Below are positions 25,406 through 33,198 of a stretch of 64,000 nt of DNA, in pieces. The notes under the pieces were generated by a model. It was not told where the DNA came from. It made no database searches and was given only the letters and a program-made list of their open reading frames with translations. Origin of the DNA: Streptomyces lienomycini. GTDB taxonomy: Bacteria; Actinomycetota; Actinomycetes; Streptomycetales; Streptomycetaceae. The stretch's first letter is position 1, and each line of letters begins with the position of its first letter. A program made the translations under genes and the position numbers. Location of the stretch: assembly GCF_027947595.1 (NCBI RefSeq), contig NZ_CP116257.1:2728001-2792000 (forward strand), in the 5' to 3' direction.

Positions 25406-26107
25406 ATGACCGACGCACCGGTCACGCTCATCACCGGCGGCGGCAGCGGCATCGGAGCCGCTGTCGCCCGGCGGCTGCTGGACGCGGGACAGCGGGTGGC
25501 CGTCACGGGGCGCGGGGAGGCGAGACTGCGGGCGTTCAGCGCGGAACTCGGCGACCCCGAGGGCCTGCTGACGATCCGGGGCAGCGCCGCCGAGCACACC
25601 CAGGTGAGCGCCGCGGTCGAGGCCACGCTCAAGGAGTTCGGCCGCCTCGACACGGTCGTCGCCAACGCCGGCTTCGCCACCCACGACTCGGTCGCCGAGG
25701 GCGACCCGGCGGGCTGGACCGAGATGGTGCTGACCAACGTGCTGGGCCCGGCCCTGCTGATCAGGGCGTCCATCGACGCGCTCAGGGCGACGCGCGGGCG
25801 GATCGTGCTGGTCGGCAGCGTCGCCGGGTTCGTGAACACGCCGGGCAACATCTACGGCGCCACGAAGTGGGCGGTGACCGGCCTCGCCGAGAACACCCGG
25901 CGGGAGGTGACCCAGTGGGGAGTGGGCGTGACCCTGATCGCGCCCGGCCGGGTGGAGACCCCGTTCTGGGACACCACCGGCGGCCTGCCGCCGGGTGACC
26001 TGCTCACCGCCGACCAGATCGCCGACTCGGTGGTCTGGGCCATGACCCAGCCCGCCGGGGTCGACGTCAACACCGTGGTCGTACGGCCGCTGGGGCAGCC
26101 CAACTGA
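25406..26107 (+). CDS. Short-chain dehydrogenase/reductase
   Basis: A 233-residue classical SDR. The NAD(P)-binding motif TGGGSGIGAAVA lies at about residues 10-21, NAG at about 88-90 (VVANAGFA), the catalytic serine in VLVGSVAGF, and the YxxxK pair in IYGATKWAV. The substrate cannot be inferred; the closest general class is the YdfG-like/NADP-dependent alcohol dehydrogenases. Good RBS GGGGGGAA before ATG. Single-gene unit ending at a shared terminator, with a LacI-type operator candidate upstream. Confidence 0.9.
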   Translation: MTDAPVTLITGGGSGIGAAVARRLLDAGQRVAVTGRGEARLRAFSAELGDPEGLLTIRGSAAEHTQVSAAVEATLKEFGRLDTVVANAGFATHDSVAEGDPAGWTEMVLTNVLGPALLIRASIDALRATRGRIVLVGSVAGFVNTPGNIYGATKWAVTGLAENTRREVTQWGVGVTLIAPGRVETPFWDTTGGLPPGDLLTADQIADSVVWAMTQPAGVDVNTVVVRPLGQPN

Positions 26108-26126
26108 GACGGGAGACGAGACGGGA

Positions 26127-26160
26127 GAAGGGGCCCGGCCGAGTGCGGCCGGGCCCCTTC
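26127..26160. terminator. Bidirectional terminator between convergent SDR and aldo-keto reductase genes
   Basis: A perfect 14-bp stem (26127-26140 with 26147-26160) and 6-nt loop GAGTGC. The ends GAAG/CTTC give short A/T steps on both strands, as in bidirectional terminators. Confidence 0.88.
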
Positions 26161-26176
26161 GGCGCTGCGGGACCGC

Positions 26177-27010
26177 CTACGAGTTGACCTCCGCCGGGTG
26201 CGAACCCAGCCGCCGGTCCTCGTTGAGCGCGCTGATCGCCGCGAGGTCCTCGGTGTCCAGGGCGAAACCGAACACGTCGATGTTCTCCTCGATCCGGGAC
26301 GGCGTCACCGACTTCGGGATCACCACGTTGCCCAGCTGGAGGTGCCAGCGCAGCACGACCTGGGCCGGGGTGCGGCCGTGCTTCTGCGCGATCGCCACGA
26401 TCGCCGGGATGTCCAGGATGCCCTTGCCGGAGCCGAGCGGGGACCAGGCCTCGGTGGCGATGCCCTGCTCCGCGTGCACCTCGCGGGCGGCGTGCTGCTG
26501 GAGGTGGGGGTGCAGCTCGATCTGGTTGACGGCCGGGATCACCGACGTCTCGGCGATCAGCCGCTCCAGGTGCTCCGGCAGGAAGTTGGACACGCCGACG
26601 GCCCGGACCCGGCCGTCGGCGAGGAGCTTCTCGAGGGCCTTGTAGGTGTCGACGTACTTGTCCCGGGCCGGCACGGGCCAGTGGATCAGGTAGAGGTCGA
26701 CGTGGTCCAGGCCGAGCTTCGCCAGCGAGGTGTCGAAGGCGCGGAGCGTGGAGTCGTACCCCTGGTCGCTGTTCCAGAGCTTGGTGGTGACGAAGAGGTC
26801 CTCACGGGCCAGCCCCGAGGCGGCGATCGCCCTGCCGGTGCCCTCCTCGTTGCCGTAGATCGCCGCTGTGTCGATGCTGCGGTACCCGGCCTCCAGCGCC
26901 CGGGCGACGGCCGTCTCGGCCTCGGCGTCCGGCACCTGCCAGACGCCGAAGCCCAGCTGGGGCATCTCGACGCCGTTGTTCAGGGTGATCGGGGGGACCT
27001 TGCTGCTCAC
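26177..27010 (-). CDS. Aldo/keto reductase
   Basis: A 277-residue (alpha/beta)8 barrel NADPH-dependent reductase of the AKR5-like group (2,5-diketo-gluconate reductase type). The catalytic tetrad is readable: Asp and Tyr in SIDTAAIYGNEEGTG, Lys in VTTKLWNS, His in LIHWPVP. The NADPH-binding end shows IPKSVTPSRIEENIDVF. Start is GTG at 27010 with AAGGAT upstream. It lies downstream of the acyl-CoA ligase gene on the same strand with an 83-bp gap. Physiological substrate unknown. Confidence 0.92.
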   Translation of the reverse strand: MSSKVPPITLNNGVEMPQLGFGVWQVPDAEAETAVARALEAGYRSIDTAAIYGNEEGTGRAIAASGLAREDLFVTTKLWNSDQGYDSTLRAFDTSLAKLGLDHVDLYLIHWPVPARDKYVDTYKALEKLLADGRVRAVGVSNFLPEHLERLIAETSVIPAVNQIELHPHLQQHAAREVHAEQGIATEAWSPLGSGKGILDIPAIVAIAQKHGRTPAQVVLRWHLQLGNVVIPKSVTPSRIEENIDVFGFALDTEDLAAISALNEDRRLGSHPAEVNS

Positions 27011-27093
27011 GAGCTCTTGATCCTTCGTTTGTGGTCAGGTGGTACTCCCATCGTCAACGATCGCGAGCCCCGACGCATTCCTGACCCTCGGAC

Positions 27094-28920
27094 TCACGCG
27101 GTGTAGAGGGCCTCGACCTCGGTGCCGTAGGCGTTCTCGATGGCCTTGCGCTTCAGCTTCAGCGAAGGCGTCAGCAGCCCGTGCTCCTCGGTGAACGGCT
27201 GGGCCAGGATGCGGAAGGTGCGGATGGACTCGGCCTGCGACACGAGCGTGTTGGCCGCCACGACCGCGCGGCGCACCTCGGTCTCCAGATCGGCGTCGTG
27301 CACCAGGTCGGCCGGGGACATCCGCGGCTTGTTGCGCATCGTCAGCCAGTGCTCGACCGCCTCCTGGTCGAGGGTGATCAGGGCGGCGACGTAGGGCCGG
27401 TCGTTGCCGACCACGATGCACTGGTTGACCAGCGGATGGTCGCGTACCCGCTCCTCCAGGAGACCGGGCGAGACGCTCTTGCCGCCCGAGGTCACCAGGA
27501 TCTCCTTCTTGCGGCCGGTGATGGTCAGGTACCCGTCCTCGTCCAGTGAGCCCAGGTCGCCGGTGGCCAGCCAGCCGTCGTGCAGGGTCTCGTCGGTGGC
27601 CTTCGGGTTGTTCAGGTAGCCCTCGAAGACGTTGTCGCCGTTCAGCCAGATCTCGCCGTCGTCCGCGATGTGCACGGTGATGCCGGGGACGGGCTGCCCG
27701 ACGGTGCCGTAGCGGGTGCGCTCGGGCGGGTTGGCGGTGGCGGCCGCCGTGGACTCGGTCAGGCCGTAGCCCTCGTAGATCTGCACGCCCGCGCCCGCGA
27801 AGAACAGCCCGAGCCGCCGGTCCATCGCCGAGCCGCCCGACATGGCGTTGCGGATGCGTCCGCCCATCGCGGCCCGCACCTTGGCGTAGACGAGCTTGTC
27901 GAAGAGCTGGTGCTGCATCCGCAGCGCCGCCGACGGGCCGGGCCCGGTGCCCCAGGCCCTGGCCTCCACCGCGTCCGCGTACTTCACGGCCACCTCGACG
28001 GCCTTCTCGAAGGGACCGGCCTTCCCCTCCTTCTCGGCCTTGCGCCGGGCCGCGTTGAACACCTTCTCGAAGATGTACGGCACGGCCAGGATGAAGGTCG
28101 GCCGGAAGGCCGCCAGGTCCGGCAGCAAAGCCGCGGCGTTCAGCTGCGGCTGGTGGCCGAAGCGGACCCGGCCGCGGATCGCCGCGACCTCCACCATCCG
28201 TCCGAAGACGTGGGCGAGCGGCAGGAACAGCAGGGTCGCCGCCTCGTCGCCCCGCTTGGAGTGGAACACCGGCTCCCAGCGCTCGATGACGGTGTCCGCC
28301 TCCCACATGAAGTTGCCGTGCGAGATGACGCAGCCCTTGGGGCGGCCGGTGGTGCCCGAGGTGTAGATGACGGTGGCGACCGACTCCGGCGTGACGGCCC
28401 TGCGGTGCCGGTGGACCACCTCGTCGTCGAGGTGCGCGCCCGCGTCGTACAGCTCCTGGACGGCGCCGGAGTCGAGCTGCCACAGCCCGCGCAGGTGGGG
28501 CAGCCGGTCGATGACCGTGGCGATGGTCATCGCGTGGTCCTCGTGCTCCACGACCGCCGCGGTCACCTCGGCGTCGTACAGCATCCACATGCACTGCTCG
28601 GCCGAGGAGGTCGGGTAGACCGGCACCACCTGGGCGCCGATCGTCCACAGGGCGAAGTCGAAGAGGGTCCACTCGTAGCGGGTGCGGGACATGATGGCGA
28701 CCCGGTCGCCGAAGCGGATGCCCTGGGCCAGCAGTCCCTTGGCGAGGGCCAGCACCTCGTCGCGGAAGGCGCCCGCGGTGACGTCCCGCCACTGCCCGGC
28801 GTCGTCCTTGCGGCCGAGCGCGATGTGCCGCGGATCCTCCTCGGCGTACTGGAAGACGACGTCGGCCAGACCGCCCACCGGTGGTGCCGACGTCGACGGA
28901 GGACTGGTGAACTCGCGCAA
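27094..28920 (-). CDS. Long-chain fatty acid-CoA ligase (AMP-forming)
   Basis: A 608-residue acyl-adenylate ligase. The P-loop-like AMP motif YTSGTTGRPKG is at about residues 190-200, followed by the long-chain type YGLTESTAA, the WLATGDLGSLDEDGYL hinge region and the GRKKEILVTSGGKSVSP motif. It activates a fatty acid to acyl-CoA at the cytoplasmic face of the membrane. The start codon is TTG at 28920 with GGGGAG 6 bp upstream, unusual but the only start that fits the family N terminus and the RBS. Alone or leading the aldo-keto reductase gene. Confidence 0.92.
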   Translation of the reverse strand: MREFTSPPSTSAPPVGGLADVVFQYAEEDPRHIALGRKDDAGQWRDVTAGAFRDEVLALAKGLLAQGIRFGDRVAIMSRTRYEWTLFDFALWTIGAQVVPVYPTSSAEQCMWMLYDAEVTAAVVEHEDHAMTIATVIDRLPHLRGLWQLDSGAVQELYDAGAHLDDEVVHRHRRAVTPESVATVIYTSGTTGRPKGCVISHGNFMWEADTVIERWEPVFHSKRGDEAATLLFLPLAHVFGRMVEVAAIRGRVRFGHQPQLNAAALLPDLAAFRPTFILAVPYIFEKVFNAARRKAEKEGKAGPFEKAVEVAVKYADAVEARAWGTGPGPSAALRMQHQLFDKLVYAKVRAAMGGRIRNAMSGGSAMDRRLGLFFAGAGVQIYEGYGLTESTAAATANPPERTRYGTVGQPVPGITVHIADDGEIWLNGDNVFEGYLNNPKATDETLHDGWLATGDLGSLDEDGYLTITGRKKEILVTSGGKSVSPGLLEERVRDHPLVNQCIVVGNDRPYVAALITLDQEAVEHWLTMRNKPRMSPADLVHDADLETEVRRAVVAANTLVSQAESIRTFRILAQPFTEEHGLLTPSLKLKRKAIENAYGTEVEALYTA

Positions 28921-29089
28921 ACCCCGCTCCCCGCTTCCGATGGCCTCCCCGCACAGCGCCGAAAGCTACCCCACCCGACGCGGGGGCGGGAGGGGCGTCA
29001 AAATCGAACAGGGCTCATGTTCGCGCTGGTCAGCGAGAGGAAATGCGCTCACATGGGGAAGGGTCGGACAGTTTCCCGAGGGTTGAGCG

Positions 29090-29119
29090 AGATTCGGTGG
29101 CGTAATCTCCACCGAATCT
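29090..29119 (-). terminator. 11-bp hairpin between LysR and acyl-CoA ligase genes
   Basis: AGATTCGGTGG at 29090-29100 pairs with 29109-29119 across an 8-nt loop. It lies 86 bp past the LysR stop and 170 bp before the ligase start on the same strand. It is more A/T-rich than the other hairpins here. It may be the LysR terminator, or a palindromic operator for the ligase promoter. Confidence 0.5.
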
Positions 29120-29204
29120 GTACGGCGCGGTTACCGCCGGTACGAAGCCGCCGGAGCGAATCCCTCCACTTCCCGTCCCGGTCGCGCCGGGCCGAGCGGC
29201 CCGC

Positions 29205-30086
29205 CTATCCGAGGCCGGTCCGTCGAGGCCGGTGCAGCCGGTCGCCGCCCGCCAGGACCGCCGCCGCCAGCGCGTCCGCGGCTTCCTGCGCCGAGGGACG
29301 GCGCCGGCCGTGCACCAGGACGAAGTCGACACGGCCCAGCTCGGGAAGCCCGGCCCGGTCCGGCACCCGTACGAGGCCGGGCGGGATCAGGCCACGCGAG
29401 TGCGCCATCACGCCCAGGCCCGCGCGGGCGGCCGCGATCAGACCGTTCAGGCTGCCGCTGGTGCACGCGAGGCGCCATTCGCGGCCCTCCCGTCGCAGGG
29501 CGTCCAGGGCGAGGGCGCGGGTGATGCCCGGCGGCGGGTAGACGATGAGCGGCACCGGGCGGTCCGGTTCGAGGCGCAGCCGCTCCGCGCCGATCCACAC
29601 CAGCCGGTCGCTCCACACCGGCTCGCCCCGCGGGTCCTCGGGCCGCCGCTTGGCCAGCACCAGGTCCAGCTTCCCGGCCGCCAGTTGCTCGTGCAGCGTG
29701 CCCGACAGCTCCACCGTCAGCTCCAGGTCGACCTCGGGGTGGTCGTGCCGGAAGCCCTCCAGGATCTCCGGCAGCCGGGTCAGCACGAAGTCCTCGGACG
29801 CCCCGAACCGCAGCCGCCCGCGCAGCCGGGTGCCCGTGAAGAAGGCGGTCGCCTGCTCGTGCACCTCCAGGATCCGGCGTGCGAAGCCGAGCATCGCCTC
29901 CCCGTCCTCCGTCAGCTCCACGGAGTGCGTGTCGCGGCTGAACAGCTGCCGCCCGGCGGCGTCCTCGAGGCGCCGCACGTGCTGGCTCACCGTCGACTGG
30001 CGCAGCCCCAGCCGCCGGGCGGCCTGCGTGAAGCTCAGCGTCTGGGCCACCGACAGGAACGTGCGCAGGTGGGACGGCTCGTACAT
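29205..30086 (-). CDS. LysR-family transcriptional regulator
   Basis: A 293-residue protein with the N-terminal winged HTH of the LysR family (residues 1-60, LRTFLSVAQTLSFTQAARRLGLRQSTVSQHVRRLE) and a periplasmic-binding-like effector domain from about 90. It is divergent from the SBF-like transporter gene, which it probably controls together with its own expression, the usual LysR arrangement. The ATG is unusually close to GGAGGG (spacing about 1), so the start could be slightly off. Effector unknown. Confidence 0.9.
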   Translation of the reverse strand: MYEPSHLRTFLSVAQTLSFTQAARRLGLRQSTVSQHVRRLEDAAGRQLFSRDTHSVELTEDGEAMLGFARRILEVHEQATAFFTGTRLRGRLRFGASEDFVLTRLPEILEGFRHDHPEVDLELTVELSGTLHEQLAAGKLDLVLAKRRPEDPRGEPVWSDRLVWIGAERLRLEPDRPVPLIVYPPPGITRALALDALRREGREWRLACTSGSLNGLIAAARAGLGVMAHSRGLIPPGLVRVPDRAGLPELGRVDFVLVHGRRRPSAQEAADALAAAVLAGGDRLHRPRRTGLG

Positions 30087-30130
30087 CCCTCCAGCCTAGC
30101 GGTGATCGGCGATCGTGATGACAGTCAGAG

Positions 30131-30140
30131 CGGTATACCG
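30131..30140. promoter_or_regulatory. Palindrome and repeats in LysR/transporter divergent region
   Basis: A perfect 10-bp palindrome CGGTATACCG lies midway between the divergent LysR and transporter genes. Further on, GAGCGAGTACCGAGC occurs twice (30200-30214 and 30222-30236), 22 bp apart. Either could be the LysR target; neither is proven. Confidence 0.35.
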
Positions 30141-30248
30141 GATTCCCGATCACGGGACGGGAGAGCACGATGGAGCGGGGACCCGTGGCCCCGTCGGGTG
30201 AGCGAGTACCGAGCGATCACCGAGCGAGTACCGAGCAAGTGGAGCACC

Positions 30249-31298
30249 GTGAAACGCCTACGCCCGCCGCGTCGGATGCCGATCGACCCGTACATCCTGC
30301 TGCTGCTCGGCACGGTGGGCCTCGCCGCGCTGCTGCCGGCCCGGGGCACGGGCGCGGACGTCGCCTCCGGCGCCTCCACCGGCGCGATCGCGTTCCTCTT
30401 CTTCCTCTACGGCGCCCGGCTCTCCACCCGCGAGGCGATGGACGGCGTACGGCACTGGCGGCTCCACGTCACCGTGCTGGCCTGCACCTTCGTCGTCTTC
30501 CCGCTGCTCGGCCTGGCGTCGCGGGGTCTGGTCCCGGTGTTCCTGACCGACCCCCTTTACCAGGGCCTGCTCTTCCTCACCCTGGTCCCGTCGACGATCC
30601 AGTCGTCCATCGCCTTCACCTCCATGGCCCGCGGCAACGTGCCCGCCGCCATCTGCGCCGGGTCCTTCTCCTCGCTGGTCGGCATCGTCGTCACACCCCT
30701 GCTCGCCGCCGCCCTGCTCGGGGGCGACGGGGGCGGGTTCTCCGCCGACTCGGTGGTGGAGATCGTGCTGCAACTCCTGGTGCCGTTCGTGGCCGGGCAG
30801 GCGCTGCGCCGGTGGATCGGGGGGTTCGTCGCCCGGCACAAGAAGGTGCTCGGGCTGGTGGACCGCGGCTCGATCCTGCTGGTCGTCTACACCGCGTTCA
30901 GCGAGGGCATGGTCCAGGGCATCTGGCACCAGGTGAGCCCGGTGCGCCTCGCCGGGCTGCTGGCCGTCGAGGCGGTACTGCTGGCCGTGATGCTGGTCCT
31001 GACCTGGTACGGGGCGAAGGGGCTGGGCTTCGGGCGGGAGGACCGGATCGCGATCCAGTTCGCCGGGTCCAAGAAGTCGCTGGCCGCCGGGCTGCCCATG
31101 GCGAGCGTCCTGTTCGGCGCCCAGGCCTCGCTGGCCGTGCTGCCGCTGATGCTCTTCCACCAGATGCAGCTGATGGTGTGCGCGGTCATCGCCAAACGCC
31201 GGTCGCACGACCCGGAGGCGGTCCCCGCCGAGGCGCCGGGCGCCCGTGTCCGCACCATCGCCGGTACCGGCGCGGGGGCCGGGAGCGGCTCCGGCTGA
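30249..31298 (+). CDS. SBF-like (bile acid:sodium symporter family) transporter
   Basis: A 349-residue polytopic membrane protein with about ten hydrophobic helices, matching the SBF-like/YfeH branch of the bile acid:sodium symporter superfamily. Typical stretches are FLFFLYGARLSTREAM in the N-terminal half, LVPSTIQSSIAFTSMARGN at the first crossover region, and IQFAGSKKSLAAGLPMASVLFG at the second. Start GTG at 30249 with GGAG 5-8 bp upstream; the frame upstream overlaps the LysR gene. The transported anion is unknown. Terminator at 31299-31318. Confidence 0.88.
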   Translation: MKRLRPPRRMPIDPYILLLLGTVGLAALLPARGTGADVASGASTGAIAFLFFLYGARLSTREAMDGVRHWRLHVTVLACTFVVFPLLGLASRGLVPVFLTDPLYQGLLFLTLVPSTIQSSIAFTSMARGNVPAAICAGSFSSLVGIVVTPLLAAALLGGDGGGFSADSVVEIVLQLLVPFVAGQALRRWIGGFVARHKKVLGLVDRGSILLVVYTAFSEGMVQGIWHQVSPVRLAGLLAVEAVLLAVMLVLTWYGAKGLGFGREDRIAIQFAGSKKSLAAGLPMASVLFGAQASLAVLPLMLFHQMQLMVCAVIAKRRSHDPEAVPAEAPGARVRTIAGTGAGAGSGSG

Positions 31299-31318
31299 AC
31301 CGGCCCGGCGGGGCCGGT
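31299..31318 (+). terminator. Hairpin directly after the SBF-like transporter gene
   Basis: ACCGGCCC-GGCG-GGGCCGGT, a perfect 8-bp stem with a 4-nt loop, begins at the base after the TGA stop. Confidence 0.65.
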
Positions 31319-31456
31319 GAGTGCCGCCGGACGGGCCGGCCGGCCGTGCGCGGCCGACGCCCGCACGGCCGTCCGCGGTTCGAGGCGGGGCCCCGCGGCG
31401 CAGGGGGCGCTCCCCGCCGGCCGGGACCCCGCCGCCGTGCCGCGGGGAGAGGGGAG

Positions 31457-32305
31457 TCAGCCCTGGACGGCCGCGGCCCGCAGGGCGACGCGGTCCTCAC
31501 CCGCGTACACGTTCATGGAGCTGCCCCGCAGGAAGCCCACCAGCGTCAGCCCCGTCTCGGCCGCAAGGTCCACGGCGAGTGAGGACGGCGCCGACACCGC
31601 GGCCAGTACCGGGATACCGGCCATCACGGCCTTCTGCGCCAGCTCGAAGGAGGCCCGGCCCGACACCAGCAGCACGGACCGGGACAGGGGCAGGTCCCCG
31701 TTCTGCAAGGCACGCCCGACCAGCTTGTCGACCGCGTTGTGCCGGCCCACGTCCTCGCGTACGTCCACCAGCTCGCCGTCCTCGGTGAACAGCGCCGCCG
31801 CGTGCAGCCCGCCCGTCCGGTCGAAGACCCGCTGGGAGGCGCGCAGCCGGTCGGGAAGGTCCGCGAGGAGTTCCGGGGTGACGCGGAGCGGGGGTGTGTC
31901 GGCGATGGGCCAGCGGGCCGTCGTGCGCACCGCGTCCAGGCTCGCCTTGCCGCACAGGCCGCAGGAGGAGGTGGTGTAGACGTTCCGCTCCAGCGTGATG
32001 TCGGGGACCCGCACACCGGGGGCGGTCTTCACGTCGACCACGTTGTAGGTGTTGGAGCCGTCGGCCGTCGCACCCGCGCAGTACACGATGTTCCGCAGGT
32101 CGCCCTGCTCGGCCAGCACCCCCTCGCTCACCAGGAAGCCCGCCGCCAGCGCGAAGTCGTCGCCGGGGGTGCGCATGGTGATGGCGAGGGGCTTGCCGTT
32201 GAGCCGGATCTCCAGCGGTTCCTCGGCGACGAGCGTGTCCGGCCGGGTGGAGACCGCCCCGTCCCTGATGCGGATGACCTTGCGTCGTTCCGTGACTCGT
32301 CCCAT
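31457..32305 (-). CDS. fdhD: Formate dehydrogenase accessory sulfurtransferase
   Basis: A 282-residue FdhD protein. It carries sulfur from a cysteine desulfurase to the molybdenum cofactor of formate dehydrogenases, without which they are inactive. The conserved cysteine loop is [12 protein letters not shown] at about residues 117-128; other signatures are [14 protein letters not shown] and [22 protein letters not shown] before the ATG at 32305, 32 bp after the formate dehydrogenase Fe-S gene, so it is the last gene of that operon. Confidence 0.95.
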   Translation of the reverse strand: MGRVTERRKVIRIRDGAVSTRPDTLVAEEPLEIRLNGKPLAITMRTPGDDFALAAGFLVSEGVLAEQGDLRNIVYCAGATADGSNTYNVVDVKTAPGVRVPDITLERNVYTTSSCGLCGKASLDAVRTTARWPIADTPPLRVTPELLADLPDRLRASQRVFDRTGGLHAAALFTEDGELVDVREDVGRHNAVDKLVGRALQNGDLPLSRSVLLVSGRASFELAQKAVMAGIPVLAAVSAPSSLAVDLAAETGLTLVGFLRGSSMNVYAGEDRVALRAAAVQG

Positions 32306-32337
32306 GTTCGTGCCCCTTGCGCCGGTCGGTGTGCCGG

Positions 32338-33198
32338 TCAGTCCCGGTTCTGTACGTGCTGGTAGCCGAAGCGGCCCTTGATGCACAGGTTGCCGTGGGT
32401 CACCGGGTTGTCGTGCGGTGAGGTGACCTTCACGATCTCATTGTCCTGCACGTGGAGCGTGAGGTTGCAGCCCACTCCGCAGTACGCGCACACGGTAGTC
32501 GTCTCGGTCTGCCGCGCCTCGTCCCACGTCCCGGCCGCCCGCATGTCGTACTCGGACTTGAAGGACAGGGCGCCCGTGGGGCACACCTCGATGCAGTTGC
32601 CGCAGTAGACGCACGCCGAGTCGGTGAGCGGGCCGTCGTGCTCGACCGAGATCCGGGCGTCGAAGCCGCGGCCGGAGACGGAGATCGCGAAGCTGTTCTG
32701 CCACTGCTCGCCGCAGGCGTCCACGCACTTGTAGCAGAGGACGCACTTGCCGTAGTCCCGCACGTAGAGGTCGTTGTCGACGCGCGGTTCCTCGTCGACG
32801 CGGGCCGCGTCCGGGCCGAAGCGGTCCGGCTTCGCCTCGTACTCCTTGAGCCACCGCGCGACCGAGGGGGTCGTCGAGAGGTCGACCGAGGAGGCGAGGA
32901 GTTCGAGGACCACCTTGCGACTGTGCCGGGCGCGCTCGGTGTCGGTGCGCACCACCATGCCCGGCTCCGCCGTGCGCGAACAGGCGGGTGCCAGGGTCCT
33001 GGCGCCCTCGACGTCCACCACGCAGACCCGGCAGGCGTTTTTCGGGGTGAGCGTGTCGCCCTCGCACAGGGTCGGCACGTCCGTGCCGACCGCCCGGCAG
33101 GCGTCGAGGATCGTGGACCCCTCGGGGACCCGGGCCTCCTGCCCGTCGAGGGTGAACTCCACCAGGCGGCGCGGCACTCCGAGCGGTATCGCGGTCAT
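32338..33198 (-). CDS. Formate dehydrogenase Fe-S chain (N-terminal part of a split alpha subunit)
   Basis: A 286-residue iron-sulfur protein. In order: a 2Fe-2S ferredoxin domain (residues 12-90, with ACRVCVVDV), a histidine-less NuoG-like cysteine region, two 4Fe-4S motifs [11 protein letters not shown] and [12 protein letters not shown] at about 155-215, and at the C terminus the first 4Fe-4S element of a Mo/W-bisMGD enzyme (CAYCGVGCN to [10 protein letters not shown]). In FdsA/FdhA-type enzymes these regions are the N-terminal third of one long catalytic chain. Here the chain stops just after GRFGY and the rest is encoded at 35134-37062. ATGA overlap with the gene before it. Confidence 0.92.
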   Translation of the reverse strand: MTAIPLGVPRRLVEFTLDGQEARVPEGSTILDACRAVGTDVPTLCEGDTLTPKNACRVCVVDVEGARTLAPACSRTAEPGMVVRTDTERARHSRKVVLELLASSVDLSTTPSVARWLKEYEAKPDRFGPDAARVDEEPRVDNDLYVRDYGKCVLCYKCVDACGEQWQNSFAISVSGRGFDARISVEHDGPLTDSACVYCGNCIEVCPTGALSFKSEYDMRAAGTWDEARQTETTTVCAYCGVGCNLTLHVQDNEIVKVTSPHDNPVTHGNLCIKGRFGYQHVQNRD